Part shown: piece by piece, positions 53,501-61,626 of the stretch
Numbering within the stretch: position 1 is the first letter of the stretch
Layout: each line of letters starts with the position of its first letter
Assembly (NCBI GenBank): GCA_051418075.1
Contig: JBPRGG010000042.1
Coordinates: 14,133-78,132 of the forward strand
Reading direction: 5' to 3'
Length of the DNA: 64,000 bases
From: JBPRGG01 sp051418075
GTDB taxonomy: Bacteria; Bacteroidota; Bacteroidia; Cytophagales; Cyclobacteriaceae
Position numbers and translations under genes: made by a program
Notes under the pieces: generated by a model
The model's database searches: none
Told to the model about the DNA's origin: nothing
What the model saw: only the letters and a program-made list of their open reading frames with translations

Positions 53501-55461
53501 TAGAACTGTTCAATCCCCCTGACCTGCATTTCCTGGTTTTGCAGGTTGATAGTAGCATTAGGATGGGCATCAGTCAGAGAAGGTATCAGCAAGTCATCAT
53601 AGTCTTTTTTGTTGTATTTAGAGAAAAAATAATGGGTGGCTTTGTCTTTAAGGATCACTTCTCCATTCAGTGGGTTAAAATCTATATAACCTTTTTGATG
53701 AAGGTCTTTCATGGCATTTTGTACCAGTTTCGGATTTTGTTTCAGGTCATCCGCCATATCCAGGTAATAAAAACGCTCCGATCTTTTTTTCCGGGCATAG
53801 CTATAGGCCATCAACAGGGGATTAAATCCATATAATCCTGATAATCTGGTTAATCGATTATCATTAAAGTATTCTTTAGATTCAAAGATAGCCGGTATCT
53901 GGTTTCTGGCAGTAAGGATGGATATATCAAGACTGTCAGCATTCAGGTCCCAACGGATCAGGTCAGCATAAATATCCATGTTGTAGTATGTGGAAGAAAA
54001 AGGGGTATCCTTAAATCCACCTTTTTCTTTTCTGATTACTAATTTCTCTGACTGAGGATAATATCTGAATCGAATAGAAGGATGGTATATTGAATCGCGC
54101 TGATGATAGATCCGGATGGAAGCATTGGAAGCATCAATAGTACTATCTCCAAAGCTGAAATAGTTGGATCGGGTATAAAAAAGCTTTTTATTGTCTTTTC
54201 TCATTTCAATGAAAGAAGGACCAGGAATAACAGAAGCGCCTATGATCTTACTGCCCCTGAGGCTGAAGCCTCCTTTGTAAGTGAAACCTTCTCCGGCCAG
54301 ATTATTTACTTTTACATCATTTGAATATGATTTAAACCGGGGATAATCTGCATCTGAAGGGCTGGAATGGCTTTTACTGTCATATTCAAAAATACCTTCT
54401 ACCGGTTCTTTAATCTTACCACTATAGTTCAATTCAACTTTTTCAGCCGAAATATAAGGATTATGGATCTCAAAATTGTATTCATCAAATTCAACATATA
54501 CTTCATTGGGCTCTAACCCGGTAGAAGACCAGTCAAATTTACCTCCTTTTCCTACAAAAAGGTCTTTGTAAAGCATCAATGATCCTTCTGTATTTTTTAA
54601 GGCCACTGAATCATAAGTTGAAGCCACAATGAAGGTGACATTATCAAATGTCATTACCATACCTGATACAGGTGGTTGCGGGGTTACCTGGGTTAATGCA
54701 TCAAAAAGGCCGACACTGGTATCATCAGGTTCACTACTGACATTTTCATCGTTGCCCCAGGCATCTTCAGCTGTATTCCAGCCTTCAGAGCCCGTGTTCC
54801 ATCCATCATCAGGAGAGGTCGTTTCTTTTTCTGAGGGAGTTTCCCACCCCGTATCCCAAGCATCATCAGTGGCAGGTTGATTATCCCAATCGTTAAAATC
54901 ATTTTTTTGCTCCTGGGGCAACAGGTTTTCAGGTTCAGGTTGCTCAAATGCTACAAAATCAAAATCATAACTACCTCCTTCAACATATAATCGGTTGAAA
55001 TTGGAATGATAGAGCTTGGATTGTTTAAAAAAAGTATGGAGGGTGCTCAGTATCTTTGTAAACTCCTTATTGTTATAACTGTCAACTGATTTATCCAGGC
55101 TGGAAAGCAGGTTATTCAAAACATTTCCTGGTATATTAGCCAGATCCACAGCATAACTTAAAGCGGCAAAATAGTGATAAAACTGCGGCAGGCCTTTGTA
55201 GTTTTTTTGCAGCATTTTTTGAGAAATAGCGATGATTTGTTGTTTTTGCTGAGCTGAAAAACCGGCACCGGACCAAGCTGCGGAAAAATTTTGTCCTATC
55301 AATTTGGCATCTTCATTATTGGTGGCATCCATCATGGCCTGTACTCCAGGCGCAAATTCTTCCGGAACTTCAGAAAGGTCATAACGTTGGCCCCAGGATG
55401 ATTCCAAAATAAAAAAAAGGAATAAAAAGCTAAAAATAGTTGATTTTATCAAACTCCTCAT
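50554..55461 (-). CDS. Giant (1635-residue) secreted protein of unknown function
   Basis: Signal peptide at 1-24 (SFLFLFFILESSWGQ). Residues 25-160 are helical. Residues ~190-250 form a Trp/Asp-rich low-complexity linker with repeated DxAWDTGWET / DDGWNTG / EGWNTAEDAWG units. The remaining ~1350 residues are predicted beta-rich, with many short strands and turns (VTFEGPVKFMDNTETVTLHS, DDVRLYFDLTNNIAEINPEI, KVADAKITPENNKVLILENA). No transmembrane helix, no catalytic motif, and no type IX C-terminal signal that I recognise. An acidic C-terminal tail ends it. It is monocistronic between an aminotransferase gene and prmA. It is probably periplasmic or outer-membrane associated. The beta strands recall OstA/LptA-type repeats, but this is only an impression. 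Confidence 0.85.
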   Translation of the reverse strand: MRSLIKSTIFSFLFLFFILESSWGQRYDLSEVPEEFAPGVQAMMDATNNEDAKLIGQNFSAAWSGAGFSAQQKQQIIAISQKMLQKNYKGLPQFYHYFAALSYAVDLANIPGNVLNNLLSSLDKSVDSYNNKEFTKILSTLHTFFKQSKLYHSNFNRLYVEGGSYDFDFVAFEQPEPENLLPQEQKNDFNDWDNQPATDDAWDTGWETPSEKETTSPDDGWNTGSEGWNTAEDAWGNDENVSSEPDDTSVGLFDALTQVTPQPPVSGMVMTFDNVTFIVASTYDSVALKNTEGSLMLYKDLFVGKGGKFDWSSTGLEPNEVYVEFDEYNFEIHNPYISAEKVELNYSGKIKEPVEGIFEYDSKSHSSPSDADYPRFKSYSNDVKVNNLAGEGFTYKGGFSLRGSKIIGASVIPGPSFIEMRKDNKKLFYTRSNYFSFGDSTIDASNASIRIYHQRDSIYHPSIRFRYYPQSEKLVIRKEKGGFKDTPFSSTYYNMDIYADLIRWDLNADSLDISILTARNQIPAIFESKEYFNDNRLTRLSGLYGFNPLLMAYSYARKKRSERFYYLDMADDLKQNPKLVQNAMKDLHQKGYIDFNPLNGEVILKDKATHYFFSKYNKKDYDDLLIPSLTDAHPNATINLQNQEMQVRGIEQFYISKALNVYILPEQSAITLLDDRDFKFNGQLFAGNFEFVGKDFTFRYDSFLVDLQQIDSIRFYIEVKDEKTNQIKRQLVDNKLVAFDSRNEALSGLSTELEGTKGTLYINKPDNKSGRQQFPNYPSFDAQRGAVVYFNNENVLDSAYDESVYFVIPPFQIDSLSSADPAAIGFNGRFISGDIFPDFEETLHIMPDNSLGFNHKIPEDGYNLYQGTGKVYNQLLLNQNGLQVNGNIDYLTSTLESDQFTFYLDSVKAVGSNALVRAGDLGPASFPDVSVEQFEMLWLPREDSMYVKNIDLPFQYYNSTASLYGTTVINKNGLYGSGKLFTRGSESESEEFTFKENDYLARHAKFEIKSDNPKKPALAGDDVRLYFDLTNNIAEINPEIEGVAAINFPYAQYKTSISKAVWNLENKTVTMTKPEDVDIANSYFYTTRKELDSLAFSATAAEYDISNLELNISGIPYIKVADAKITPENNKVLILENAKLGQLKNTTIVIDTLNEYHTLVDGTVDILSRNKFIGNATYQFVNAESDTFNIDFRRFDLTEDESQRRGKKLYTVSGGSVTNEDNLEISPGMIFKGEAKMYAIKKPLELDGFVKLDFQKIPDYNTWIKYYSGNAERQEVRFDFATSVTDRNEPLTAGLHFHNRTDSLYATFVTDRLTPGDLDFFTPGGMLSYNQQKDLFQIVDTLKTSGVNYSGKVFTYNENTGDVTFEGPVKFMDNTETVTLHSSGLGKGNINTGIFDINSFLAFNFDIPNEALTSMSTDIFDIVERLGAAEAHQDQTTLLYKASEIVGENNAKEYERRNKEEYMPLWGVSNQLVQSLVLSEVNLTWSPENKAWYSTGKLGLSNILKQDINAMLDGFLEIRRTPNGTMFNIFIQASPVAWYHFSYMENRLVVSSGNDDFNEVVAGKTNVNKAKLGEYVFVPGDIAEALSYVNRFRKVYLGLDDPYNMSVAAQEPKTTEDLLPQEVEEKEITNETEGF

Positions 55462-55605
55462 GTATCACTTTTTTGTCTCTGCAAATATTTTAATAAAAAT
55501 CAAGAAATAGTGCAAAATTAGCGCTTTAACCCTACTGTGTATGATTTTGGCATTTTATTACAGTGGTTTAACGAAAAATAAATGCTTTTAGCCTGACAGT
55601 TGTGA

Positions 55606-56430
55606 TTATTTTTTAAAGTGAAGAGCGGCCCAATTGTTTTTGGTTTTTTGATTTAACAAACTGAATCCTAACGAATTGAACTTTTCAGTAAGAGCGGATA
55701 TGTCGTGTTGGTAAAAGCCACTGATCAAAATTTGTCCGGGTGAATCAAGGATCTCGTAATAGAAAGCGGCTTCCTGCAAAAGGATATTTCGATTGATGTT
55801 GGCCAGGACCAGGTCAAAAGGGGGATTTTTATTGAGATCTTTCACCGTACCTGGTATTATTATCACCTGGTCTGCCTGGTTGTCTGCTATATTGGTTTTG
55901 CTGTTTTCCACAGCCCATTCATTGTTGTCAACGGCTACAATATACCGGGCTCCCAGTTTATGGGCCATAATAGCCAGAATCCCAGTGCCACTGCCAATAT
56001 CAGCCACTTTTTTTGCCAGATGGTCTATTTCCATCTGAAAAGAAAGCATCAGGTAAGTAGTTTCATGATGCCCCGTGCCAAATGACATCCGGGGGTTGAT
56101 CAGAATTTCATAGGGGAATTGAGTGTTTACCTGATGAAAGGAAGCTTTTACTATGCATTTTTCATCTACTATGATAGGTGCATAATTTTTTTCCCATTCT
56201 TCATTCCAGTTTTTTTCAATCACAGGAATCACAGAATAGCTGATTTCGGCCAGATCATATCGTTTTATTAATTTTTGAAGGGCAGATTCGCTAAATAGGG
56301 ATTCCGTGATATAGCCAGAAATCCCCTGGTCAGTTTCCATAAATGAATCAAAACCAATATCCACTAATTCAGCCATCAGGATTTCTGTGTAATCCGAAGG
56401 ACAATTTATATTTATTTCCAGATATTTCAT
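55606..56430 (-). CDS. prmA: Ribosomal protein L11 methyltransferase
   Basis: 274 residues. An N-terminal substrate-recognition domain (~1-70) is followed by a class I SAM domain: NPRMSFGTGHHETTYLML at ~112-129, VADIGSGTGILAIMAHKLGA at ~142-161, AVDNNEWAVENSKTNI, and DLVLANINRNIL (motif IV). PrmA trimethylates ribosomal protein L11. Followed upstream by the knot-family candidate gene with a 31-base gap. Confidence 0.93.
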   Translation of the reverse strand: MKYLEININCPSDYTEILMAELVDIGFDSFMETDQGISGYITESLFSESALQKLIKRYDLAEISYSVIPVIEKNWNEEWEKNYAPIIVDEKCIVKASFHQVNTQFPYEILINPRMSFGTGHHETTYLMLSFQMEIDHLAKKVADIGSGTGILAIMAHKLGARYIVAVDNNEWAVENSKTNIADNQADQVIIIPGTVKDLNKNPPFDLVLANINRNILLQEAAFYYEILDSPGQILISGFYQHDISALTEKFNSLGFSLLNQKTKNNWAALHFKK

Positions 56431-56461
56431 GATTAAAGGTTATACCAGCCGGCTGATCAGC

Positions 56462-56803
56462 TTAATTACATCCGGCAAAGACATTGGCATCGGTATAGGC
56501 AATGGAAAAATCAGCCTGTCCTTTATGATTTACAAAGAATATGGAAAAATCAGCAAATCCCTTGTTTTCTGAAAAATGCCATAAACCAGAGCGGTCGGCA
56601 AATAATTTGTTTTCTTCTTTGAATACCACAAGGTCAGCAAAAGCCTCAGTTTCTTCCAGATAAACATAATAATCGGCAAATTGCTGCTCGGATTCTATAT
56701 AAACCGAGCCATACAAATTGCAAATATCCTGATGAGGATAGTGGGCGGTTAATTTACCGGCCGGAACCAGCAATAAAAGTATCAACCATAATAATTGCTT
56801 CAT
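56462..56803 (-). CDS. Small secreted DUF6150-like protein, possible septoil-knot family
   Basis: 113 residues with a signal peptide (LLWLILLLLVPAGKLTAH). The mature ~93 residues repeat an FAD-hydrophobic motif: QQFADYYVYLEE, EAFADLVVFKEE, KLFADRSGLWHF, KGFADFSIFFVN, GQADFSIAYTD, NVFAGCN. Two cysteines (in DICNLYG and AGCN) could form a disulfide. I recall this pattern as the DUF6150 family, later named for a predicted 7(1) knot; this is from memory and should be checked. No enzymatic motif. Lies between tpiA and prmA, same strand. Confidence 0.6.
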   Translation of the reverse strand: MKQLLWLILLLLVPAGKLTAHYPHQDICNLYGSVYIESEQQFADYYVYLEETEAFADLVVFKEENKLFADRSGLWHFSENKGFADFSIFFVNHKGQADFSIAYTDANVFAGCN

Positions 56804-56842
56804 GTTTTGTTTAACGGAAAGAAACTGAGATCATTTTACCAT

Positions 56843-57604
56843 CTAGAAACTATTTATAATTGCCATAAAATCATCTGCTTTAAGGGAGGCACCTCCTATT
56901 AATCCTCCATCCACATCTGCTCCGGCAAAAAGTTCTTTGGCATTGGAAGGCTTACAGCTTCCTCCATATAAAATGGAAATTTCATCAGCTACTTGCTGGC
57001 CATATTTTCCTGTAAGGTGAGCCCGTATTTGTTCATGCATTTCCTGAGCTTGCTGGGAAGTAGCGTTTTTGCCGGTACCTATAGCCCAAATGGGCTCATA
57101 AGCTACTACTACCTTCAGCAGGTCATCTGCGCTTAAATGAAACAGACTTTCCGTAATTTGATTGGTCACATACTCCTGCTGGTTTTCTTTTTCACGGATT
57201 TCCAGTGGTTCACCACAGCAGAATATTGGGGTTAGACCATTGGCCAAAGCAATATCAATCTTTTTGGCTAATAATTCATTGGATTCTTTAAAATACTCTC
57301 TTCTTTCGCTGTGACCTAAAATCACATACTGAGCTCCGGTAGAAGTAACCATTGGGGCTGAAATTTCACCCGTATAAGCTCCTGATTCATGTTCACTGCA
57401 GTTTTGAGCGCTCAGATAAAGATCTTTTTTACCCCTAATTACTTTTGCTACATCAGTTAAATGAATGAATGGCGGGGCTAATACTGCAATTACATCATCC
57501 TGCTTATCAGTCTCTACCTTTTTAGCAATATCAGAGGCTAATTCTATACCTTCCTGAAGCGTTTTATTCATTTTCCAGTTGCCAGCTACAATTTTTTTTC
57601 TCAT
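56843..57604 (-). CDS. tpiA: Triosephosphate isomerase
   Basis: 253 residues from ATG 57604 (MRKKIVAGNWKMNK); the longer frame adds 15 non-conserved residues. Catalytic Lys11 in NWKMN, His in VILGHSERR, Glu in VAYEPIWAIGTG, and the phosphate loop ILYGGSCKPSNA and GGLIGGASL. Glycolytic interconversion of dihydroxyacetone phosphate and glyceraldehyde 3-phosphate. Confidence 0.95.
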   Translation of the reverse strand: MRKKIVAGNWKMNKTLQEGIELASDIAKKVETDKQDDVIAVLAPPFIHLTDVAKVIRGKKDLYLSAQNCSEHESGAYTGEISAPMVTSTGAQYVILGHSERREYFKESNELLAKKIDIALANGLTPIFCCGEPLEIREKENQQEYVTNQITESLFHLSADDLLKVVVAYEPIWAIGTGKNATSQQAQEMHEQIRAHLTGKYGQQVADEISILYGGSCKPSNAKELFAGADVDGGLIGGASLKADDFMAIINSF

Positions 57605-58063
57605 TGTGTTAGTTTTTAAAATTAAAAAATCAGTTATAATGGGCTCCAAAGATAATAGATTTATATGGAACTTATAAGTCGGCCTTTAAAAATCAAATAT
57701 CCTGGTTTCTGATTATCTTAAGATGTTGGTTTTTAGCGCTTTTTTCATAATTCTTGTTCTGCAAAAACACTATTTGAACTGGCAGTCATTCCCATTTCTT
57801 GATTATTTAAAAAATTGCTTACCCGCTTGATATAAATGAATGAATCAGAATGATTAAAGTACTAATTATTTTGTAAATATCAGGTTCTCAGAAAAATAGT
57901 GAGTATTTGGAATATTTATTTTAGGTTAATAGTTTGAAATTATCTGCCTTATAATGACAAATATTTAGTAATCCATTCAATTAGCGCGATATCTTACGCC
58001 ACTTTAAATCAACTGATTTTCAATTAAATAGAAATCTATTTATACTGGCAGAAAAAAGAGGAC
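57605..58063. other. Divergent intergenic region between tpiA and porin gene
   Basis: 459 bases, AT-rich, no gene. A perfect -7 element TATCTTTG is on the minus strand at 57654-57647, 43 bases upstream of tpiA. No plus-strand promoter for the porin could be fixed. Nothing else recognised. Confidence 0.45.
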
Positions 58064-59326
58064 ATGAAAAAAATAATTTTGTCATTTATTTTTGGGATTT
58101 TTTCAAACTTATTGTTTGGTCAAGATGCCGAACCCAAAGATATTTCCATTAGGTGGTCTGGGTTTTTAAAGAATGATGTTTTCTTTGATTCAAGGCAAAC
58201 CATAAATGCCCGTGAAGGTCATTTTGTTCTTTTTCCGGCACCTATCAGTCGCGATTTAGATGGAGAAGATATCAACGCACATGCTACCTTTAACATTGTA
58301 GCCATAAATACCCGGTTAACTGCCAAGATTACCGGCCCAGATGCCTTTGGGGCAAAAACTTCCGGATTAGTAGAAGGTGCATTTTTTGGCCACTCTGACA
58401 GAGATATGAATGAATTCAGGTTAAGGCATGCCTATGCAAAATTATCATGGCAAAAAACAGAACTTTTATTTGGCCAATATTGGCATCCTATGTTTATTCC
58501 TGCAGCTTATCCGGGCACCCTTTCTTTCAATACCGGAGTCCCTTTTCAACCTTTTTCCCGTAATCCTCAGGTGAGGTTAACCAGGGACCTGAGTAACAGA
58601 TTCAAACTCACAGCTGCTGCTGTAACTCAGGTAGATTTCTCCAGTCCTGGCGGTTCCATACAACTGCGTAATTCTGCTTTACCTGAGTTTCAGATGCAAT
58701 TGCATTATTCAGGCAAAGGGAAAAATAATAATAATTTACTGGCAGGAATTGGTGGCGGTTTTAAAACACTTTCTCCCCGGCTTTCTACGGACAGTTTATA
58801 TAAATCAGATGAAAGGGTCAACAGTTTTTCCTTTTTATCCTATTTAAAGTATACCACTCAACCCATTACTTTTAAATTAGAGGGAACCTGGGGACAAAAC
58901 ATGTACGACTTGCTGATGATGGGGGGCTATGCCAGTATTCCTTCTAAAGATCCCGTTCGGCTTCAAAAAGGATTATTCGAATATGCTACCCTGGACGTAT
59001 TGTCATTCTGGACTGATATTTATACCAATCATGAGCATGTACAGCTTGGATTATTTGCTGGCTATTCAAAAAATTTAGGTGCATCAAAAGAGGTGGATAC
59101 TTTCTTTGCCAGAGCAGATAATATGGCATTTGTATATCGGATTTCCCCCCGGATTGTTTATATATCAGGCAAAGTGAAAATAGGAGTGGAAATGGAAAGA
59201 ACAAGTTCCGCCTATGCCCTTAAAAATGATCAGGGGAACCTGGACTTTGATCAGTTCCATATGGTAAGGAGTTGGGATGAAATCGCGAACTACCGCTTAC
59301 TAGTGTCTATGGGTTATTTCTTCTAA
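58064..59326 (+). CDS. Outer-membrane porin-like beta-barrel protein
   Basis: 420 residues with a signal peptide (ILSFIFGIFSNLLFGQ). The mature protein alternates polar and aromatic residues throughout, with strand-turn patterns such as ELLFGQYWHPMFIPAAYPGT and FNTGVPFQPFSRNPQVRLTR, ending YRLLVSMGYFF with a C-terminal phenylalanine. This looks like a 16-18-strand porin of the Bacteroidota DcaP-like kind; substrate unknown. It ends overlapping the ZIP gene by four bases in convergent orientation. Confidence 0.72.
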   Translation: MKKIILSFIFGIFSNLLFGQDAEPKDISIRWSGFLKNDVFFDSRQTINAREGHFVLFPAPISRDLDGEDINAHATFNIVAINTRLTAKITGPDAFGAKTSGLVEGAFFGHSDRDMNEFRLRHAYAKLSWQKTELLFGQYWHPMFIPAAYPGTLSFNTGVPFQPFSRNPQVRLTRDLSNRFKLTAAAVTQVDFSSPGGSIQLRNSALPEFQMQLHYSGKGKNNNNLLAGIGGGFKTLSPRLSTDSLYKSDERVNSFSFLSYLKYTTQPITFKLEGTWGQNMYDLLMMGGYASIPSKDPVRLQKGLFEYATLDVLSFWTDIYTNHEHVQLGLFAGYSKNLGASKEVDTFFARADNMAFVYRISPRIVYISGKVKIGVEMERTSSAYALKNDQGNLDFDQFHMVRSWDEIANYRLLVSMGYFF

Positions 59327-60063
59327 TGTAAAAACTCTACGCCAACTGCCAAAAGCGCACCTATTGCACTGACAATCACTTTACTTAGATTGAAGTGATG
59401 TTGTGGGCTACTTTCAAACAATATGGTAGTGGAAATTTTCAGAAAATTTCCACTGACTATAGCAAAAATAATTGTAACAGCAGAAGATGAGATTAACTGT
59501 TCATTATTTAGAATGTTGCTTAAAAATAATCCGGCAGGCGAAGCCAGAGCAAATATCACCAGGTAAATAATAGCGGTATTTCTGTTTTTCAGCTGATGGA
59601 ACAAGATCGACATCAGGGCAAAAGCGGCTGGCATTTTATGAAAAATAATCCCCAGTAGTAAACCTGTGGCATGATGATGCTGATGTAGTTCGGAGGGATG
59701 AGCCAGTAAACTGCCTTCCAGGATAGAATGAAAACAAAGGCCGATCATTAAAACCAAAGGAGAAGTGCTATGGTCATGAGGGGACTTGGCATGATGTAAA
59801 TGACCATGCTCTATACCTGAAGTCAATAGTTCTATAAAAAGTTGTACAAAAAAACCGATCAGTAAATAAAGCCCTACCACCTCTGGTTTAAGATCTGTCA
59901 CGAATAATTCCGGAATGATATGTATGATCGTGATGGAAAAAAGATAAGCCCCGGCAAAAACAAGGGTAAGCTTAAAATTGATCTCTTTAATATTGGGAAT
60001 GAAAAAGACTGAAATTCCGGCCACTATGGCACTAAAAAAGAGCACGATTGCATTGAGCCACAT
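59323..60063 (-). CDS. ZIP-family metal transporter
   Basis: 246 residues with about eight transmembrane helices. Metal-site motifs: CFHSILEGSLL (His112, Glu116) in helix 4 and IIFHKMPAAFAL (His142, Pro145) in helix 5. A histidine-rich loop lies at ~86-100 (HGHLHHAKSPHDH), with HQHHH at ~127-131. ZIP proteins carry Zn2+ or other divalent metals into the cytoplasm. It starts 4 bases after the methyltransferase stop. Confidence 0.9.
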   Translation of the reverse strand: MWLNAIVLFFSAIVAGISVFFIPNIKEINFKLTLVFAGAYLFSITIIHIIPELFVTDLKPEVVGLYLLIGFFVQLFIELLTSGIEHGHLHHAKSPHDHSTSPLVLMIGLCFHSILEGSLLAHPSELHQHHHATGLLLGIIFHKMPAAFALMSILFHQLKNRNTAIIYLVIFALASPAGLFLSNILNNEQLISSSAVTIIFAIVSGNFLKISTTILFESSPQHHFNLSKVIVSAIGALLAVGVEFLH

Positions 60064-60067
60064 TTAT

Positions 60068-60805
60068 TTATTTCTTTAATAAAAAAATCATTCTTTCTGA
60101 TTTCTCAGCAATATATTCTTCCAATTGATAGCTGCCAAATAAATCAATCAACTGAAGCCCTGCCTTTTCAAAATATTGCATAAATTCCGACCTTCGGATG
60201 GCTTTCACCTTTTCCTGGAAATGAAACCACTGCCCCTGGTCCCCAAATTCAATATCTTTGAGTATATAGCCATCAGCACTCAGGCTTTTGGTGATCTGGA
60301 ATTTTATGCCGTCAATCACTTTTTGTTCACATGGAACCAGGTTATGAACCACTGTATATGGATTTAAAAAATCTATCATGAAACAACCACCAGGTTTCAG
60401 AGCCCTGGCGGCGGCACTCACTACCTTTTCGTTTTCTTTTTTAGAATCGAAATAACCAAAGCTTGTAAACATATTTAAGATAAAATCAAAGTGACTCACC
60501 CGGTATACCTCACGCATGTCATGGACATCAAACTGCAGGCATTCATTGGCAAACTGACGGGCGAAACTAATATTTTGTTCGGACAGATCTACTCCTGATA
60601 CCTGATATCCTTTTTGATTTAAATAGATGGCATGTCTTCCCTTACCACAAGCCAGATCTAGAATCTGATGTTCCGGATTGATTTTTAAATAATCCACCAG
60701 GTTATCTATGAAATCCCGGGCTTCCTGGTTATCCCGGTGCTTATATAATATGTGATAGTAAGGAGAGTCAAACCATTCACCAAACCATTCTTTCGTTTCC
60801 TTCAT
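60068..60805 (-). CDS. Class I SAM-dependent methyltransferase
   Basis: 245 residues. SAM-binding motif I ILDLACGKGRHAIYLNQKGY at ~49-68, followed by VSGVDLSEQNISFARQF, FDVHDMREVY, FDFILNMFTSFGYF (motif IV region) and LKPGGCFMIDFLNPY. Opening EWFGEWFDSPYYHILYKHRD is common to a Bacteroidota methyltransferase family. Substrate unknown. Gene pair with the ZIP transporter. Confidence 0.88.
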   Translation of the reverse strand: MKETKEWFGEWFDSPYYHILYKHRDNQEARDFIDNLVDYLKINPEHQILDLACGKGRHAIYLNQKGYQVSGVDLSEQNISFARQFANECLQFDVHDMREVYRVSHFDFILNMFTSFGYFDSKKENEKVVSAAARALKPGGCFMIDFLNPYTVVHNLVPCEQKVIDGIKFQITKSLSADGYILKDIEFGDQGQWFHFQEKVKAIRRSEFMQYFEKAGLQLIDLFGSYQLEEYIAEKSERMIFLLKK

Positions 60806-61384
60806 GTATCCTCAGGTTTCAAAATTCGCACAAAGTTAAAGTAAAAATCTTTTTTTATTGAAGTATTTTGAAACTGGAAGACATTTTATATGGTATAAAT
60901 TAATGATAAAAACCTATTCATTTTTTCAGGATAAGGAATTGGCAAGTATTTATTACTATAAACCTTTTATACCATAGAATAACTATATAGTCAAATAAAA
61001 ATCAGGGTTATAGGTTACCGGATCACAAATAATTAGTTAAACAGGATATGAAATTATAACCTGTTTGATTAAATAAAAGGCATATAAGTAAGAATAGGGT
61101 CTAAAACCGATGGAATAATTGATAAATATTGGTTTTTTTTACAAAGACTTAAATTACCAATTTATTAATGTATGAATATACCTGGTTTTAACAGCCGGGT
61201 ATATTGTTTTATAGCTAAAGGTTTTCTGCGAGGTTTAAACCTACCTCAAGATTACACTTTTGTAACCTGAACCTATCTAATATATTTGTATCAAAGTGGC
61301 TTTATGAACAAGATCATTGAAATTTTAAACGAATTTTAGATCCGTAGAGGCTTTTAGCTGCTTTTATGAACACTTATTTAGGAT
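60806..61384. other. Non-coding gap left of the integrated element
   Basis: No coding frame. Two inverted repeats are seen: AAACAGG/CCTGTTT (61039-61066) and an 11-bp stem with one G-U pair at 61175-61205 followed by GTTTT. The latter looks like a plus-strand terminator although no plus-strand gene precedes it. Confidence 0.45.
61175..61205 (+). terminator. Terminator-like hairpin without an assigned upstream gene
   Basis: AATATACCTGG (61175-61185), nine-base loop, CCGGGTATATT (61195-61205), then GTTTTATAG. Eleven pairs including one G-U. The nearest gene upstream is on the other strand, so a short untranslated transcript may end here. Confidence 0.4.
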
Positions 61385-61418
61385 AAAAAAATGGCCCCGA
61401 AAGTTACTACAGGGCCAT
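61385..61418 (-). terminator. Rho-independent terminator of the ancestral tRNA gene
   Basis: On the minus strand ATGGCCC (61418-61412) pairs with GGGCCAT (61397-61391) and is followed by a T run (61390-61385). It lies directly 3' of the tRNA fragment and shows that the tRNA 3' flank is original chromosome. Confidence 0.8.
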
Positions 61419-61424
61419 ATCCAG

Positions 61425-61468
61425 TAGCGAGGACGGGAGTTGAACCCGTGACCTCAGGGTTATGAACC
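61425..61468 (-). other. tRNA-Met 3' fragment; candidate attachment site of an integrated element
   Basis: Read on the minus strand this gives, from the anticodon loop on: TTCATAA (anticodon CAT), stem strand CCCTG, variable loop AGGTC, T-arm ACGGG-TTCAACT-CCCGT, acceptor strand CCTCGCT and discriminator A; CCA is not encoded. The D-arm and 5' half are missing: upstream of the loop only two bases still pair (AGG where CAGGG is expected). A tRNA truncated in the anticodon stem next to an integrase gene is the classic duplicated 3' core left by integration. The intact tRNA is expected at the other end, right of this window. Confidence 0.8.
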
Positions 61469-61582
61469 TAATTTTGGATGGTTTCTAACGAACCTTAATG
61501 GTCTAAAAAGTGCCTTTAAACGTATTTAGAGGCATATTTTTGTTTATTAAGACTTGGACGGTGCCAGCGTAAACCGTAAATT

Positions 61583-61611
61583 GTTGTACTTATGTTGTAC
61601 TTATGTTGTAC
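61583..61611 (+). repeat. Three GTTGTAC repeats at 11-bp spacing, candidate integrase arm sites
   Basis: GTTGTAC occurs at 61583-61589, 61594-61600 and 61605-61611, the last two within TTATGTTGTAC units. The spacing is about one DNA turn, so all would face the same side. They lie between the tRNA fragment and the integrase ATG, where arm-type binding sites or integrase autoregulatory sites are expected. Confidence 0.5.
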
Positions 61612-61626
61612 TAAAATCGGTTAGCA

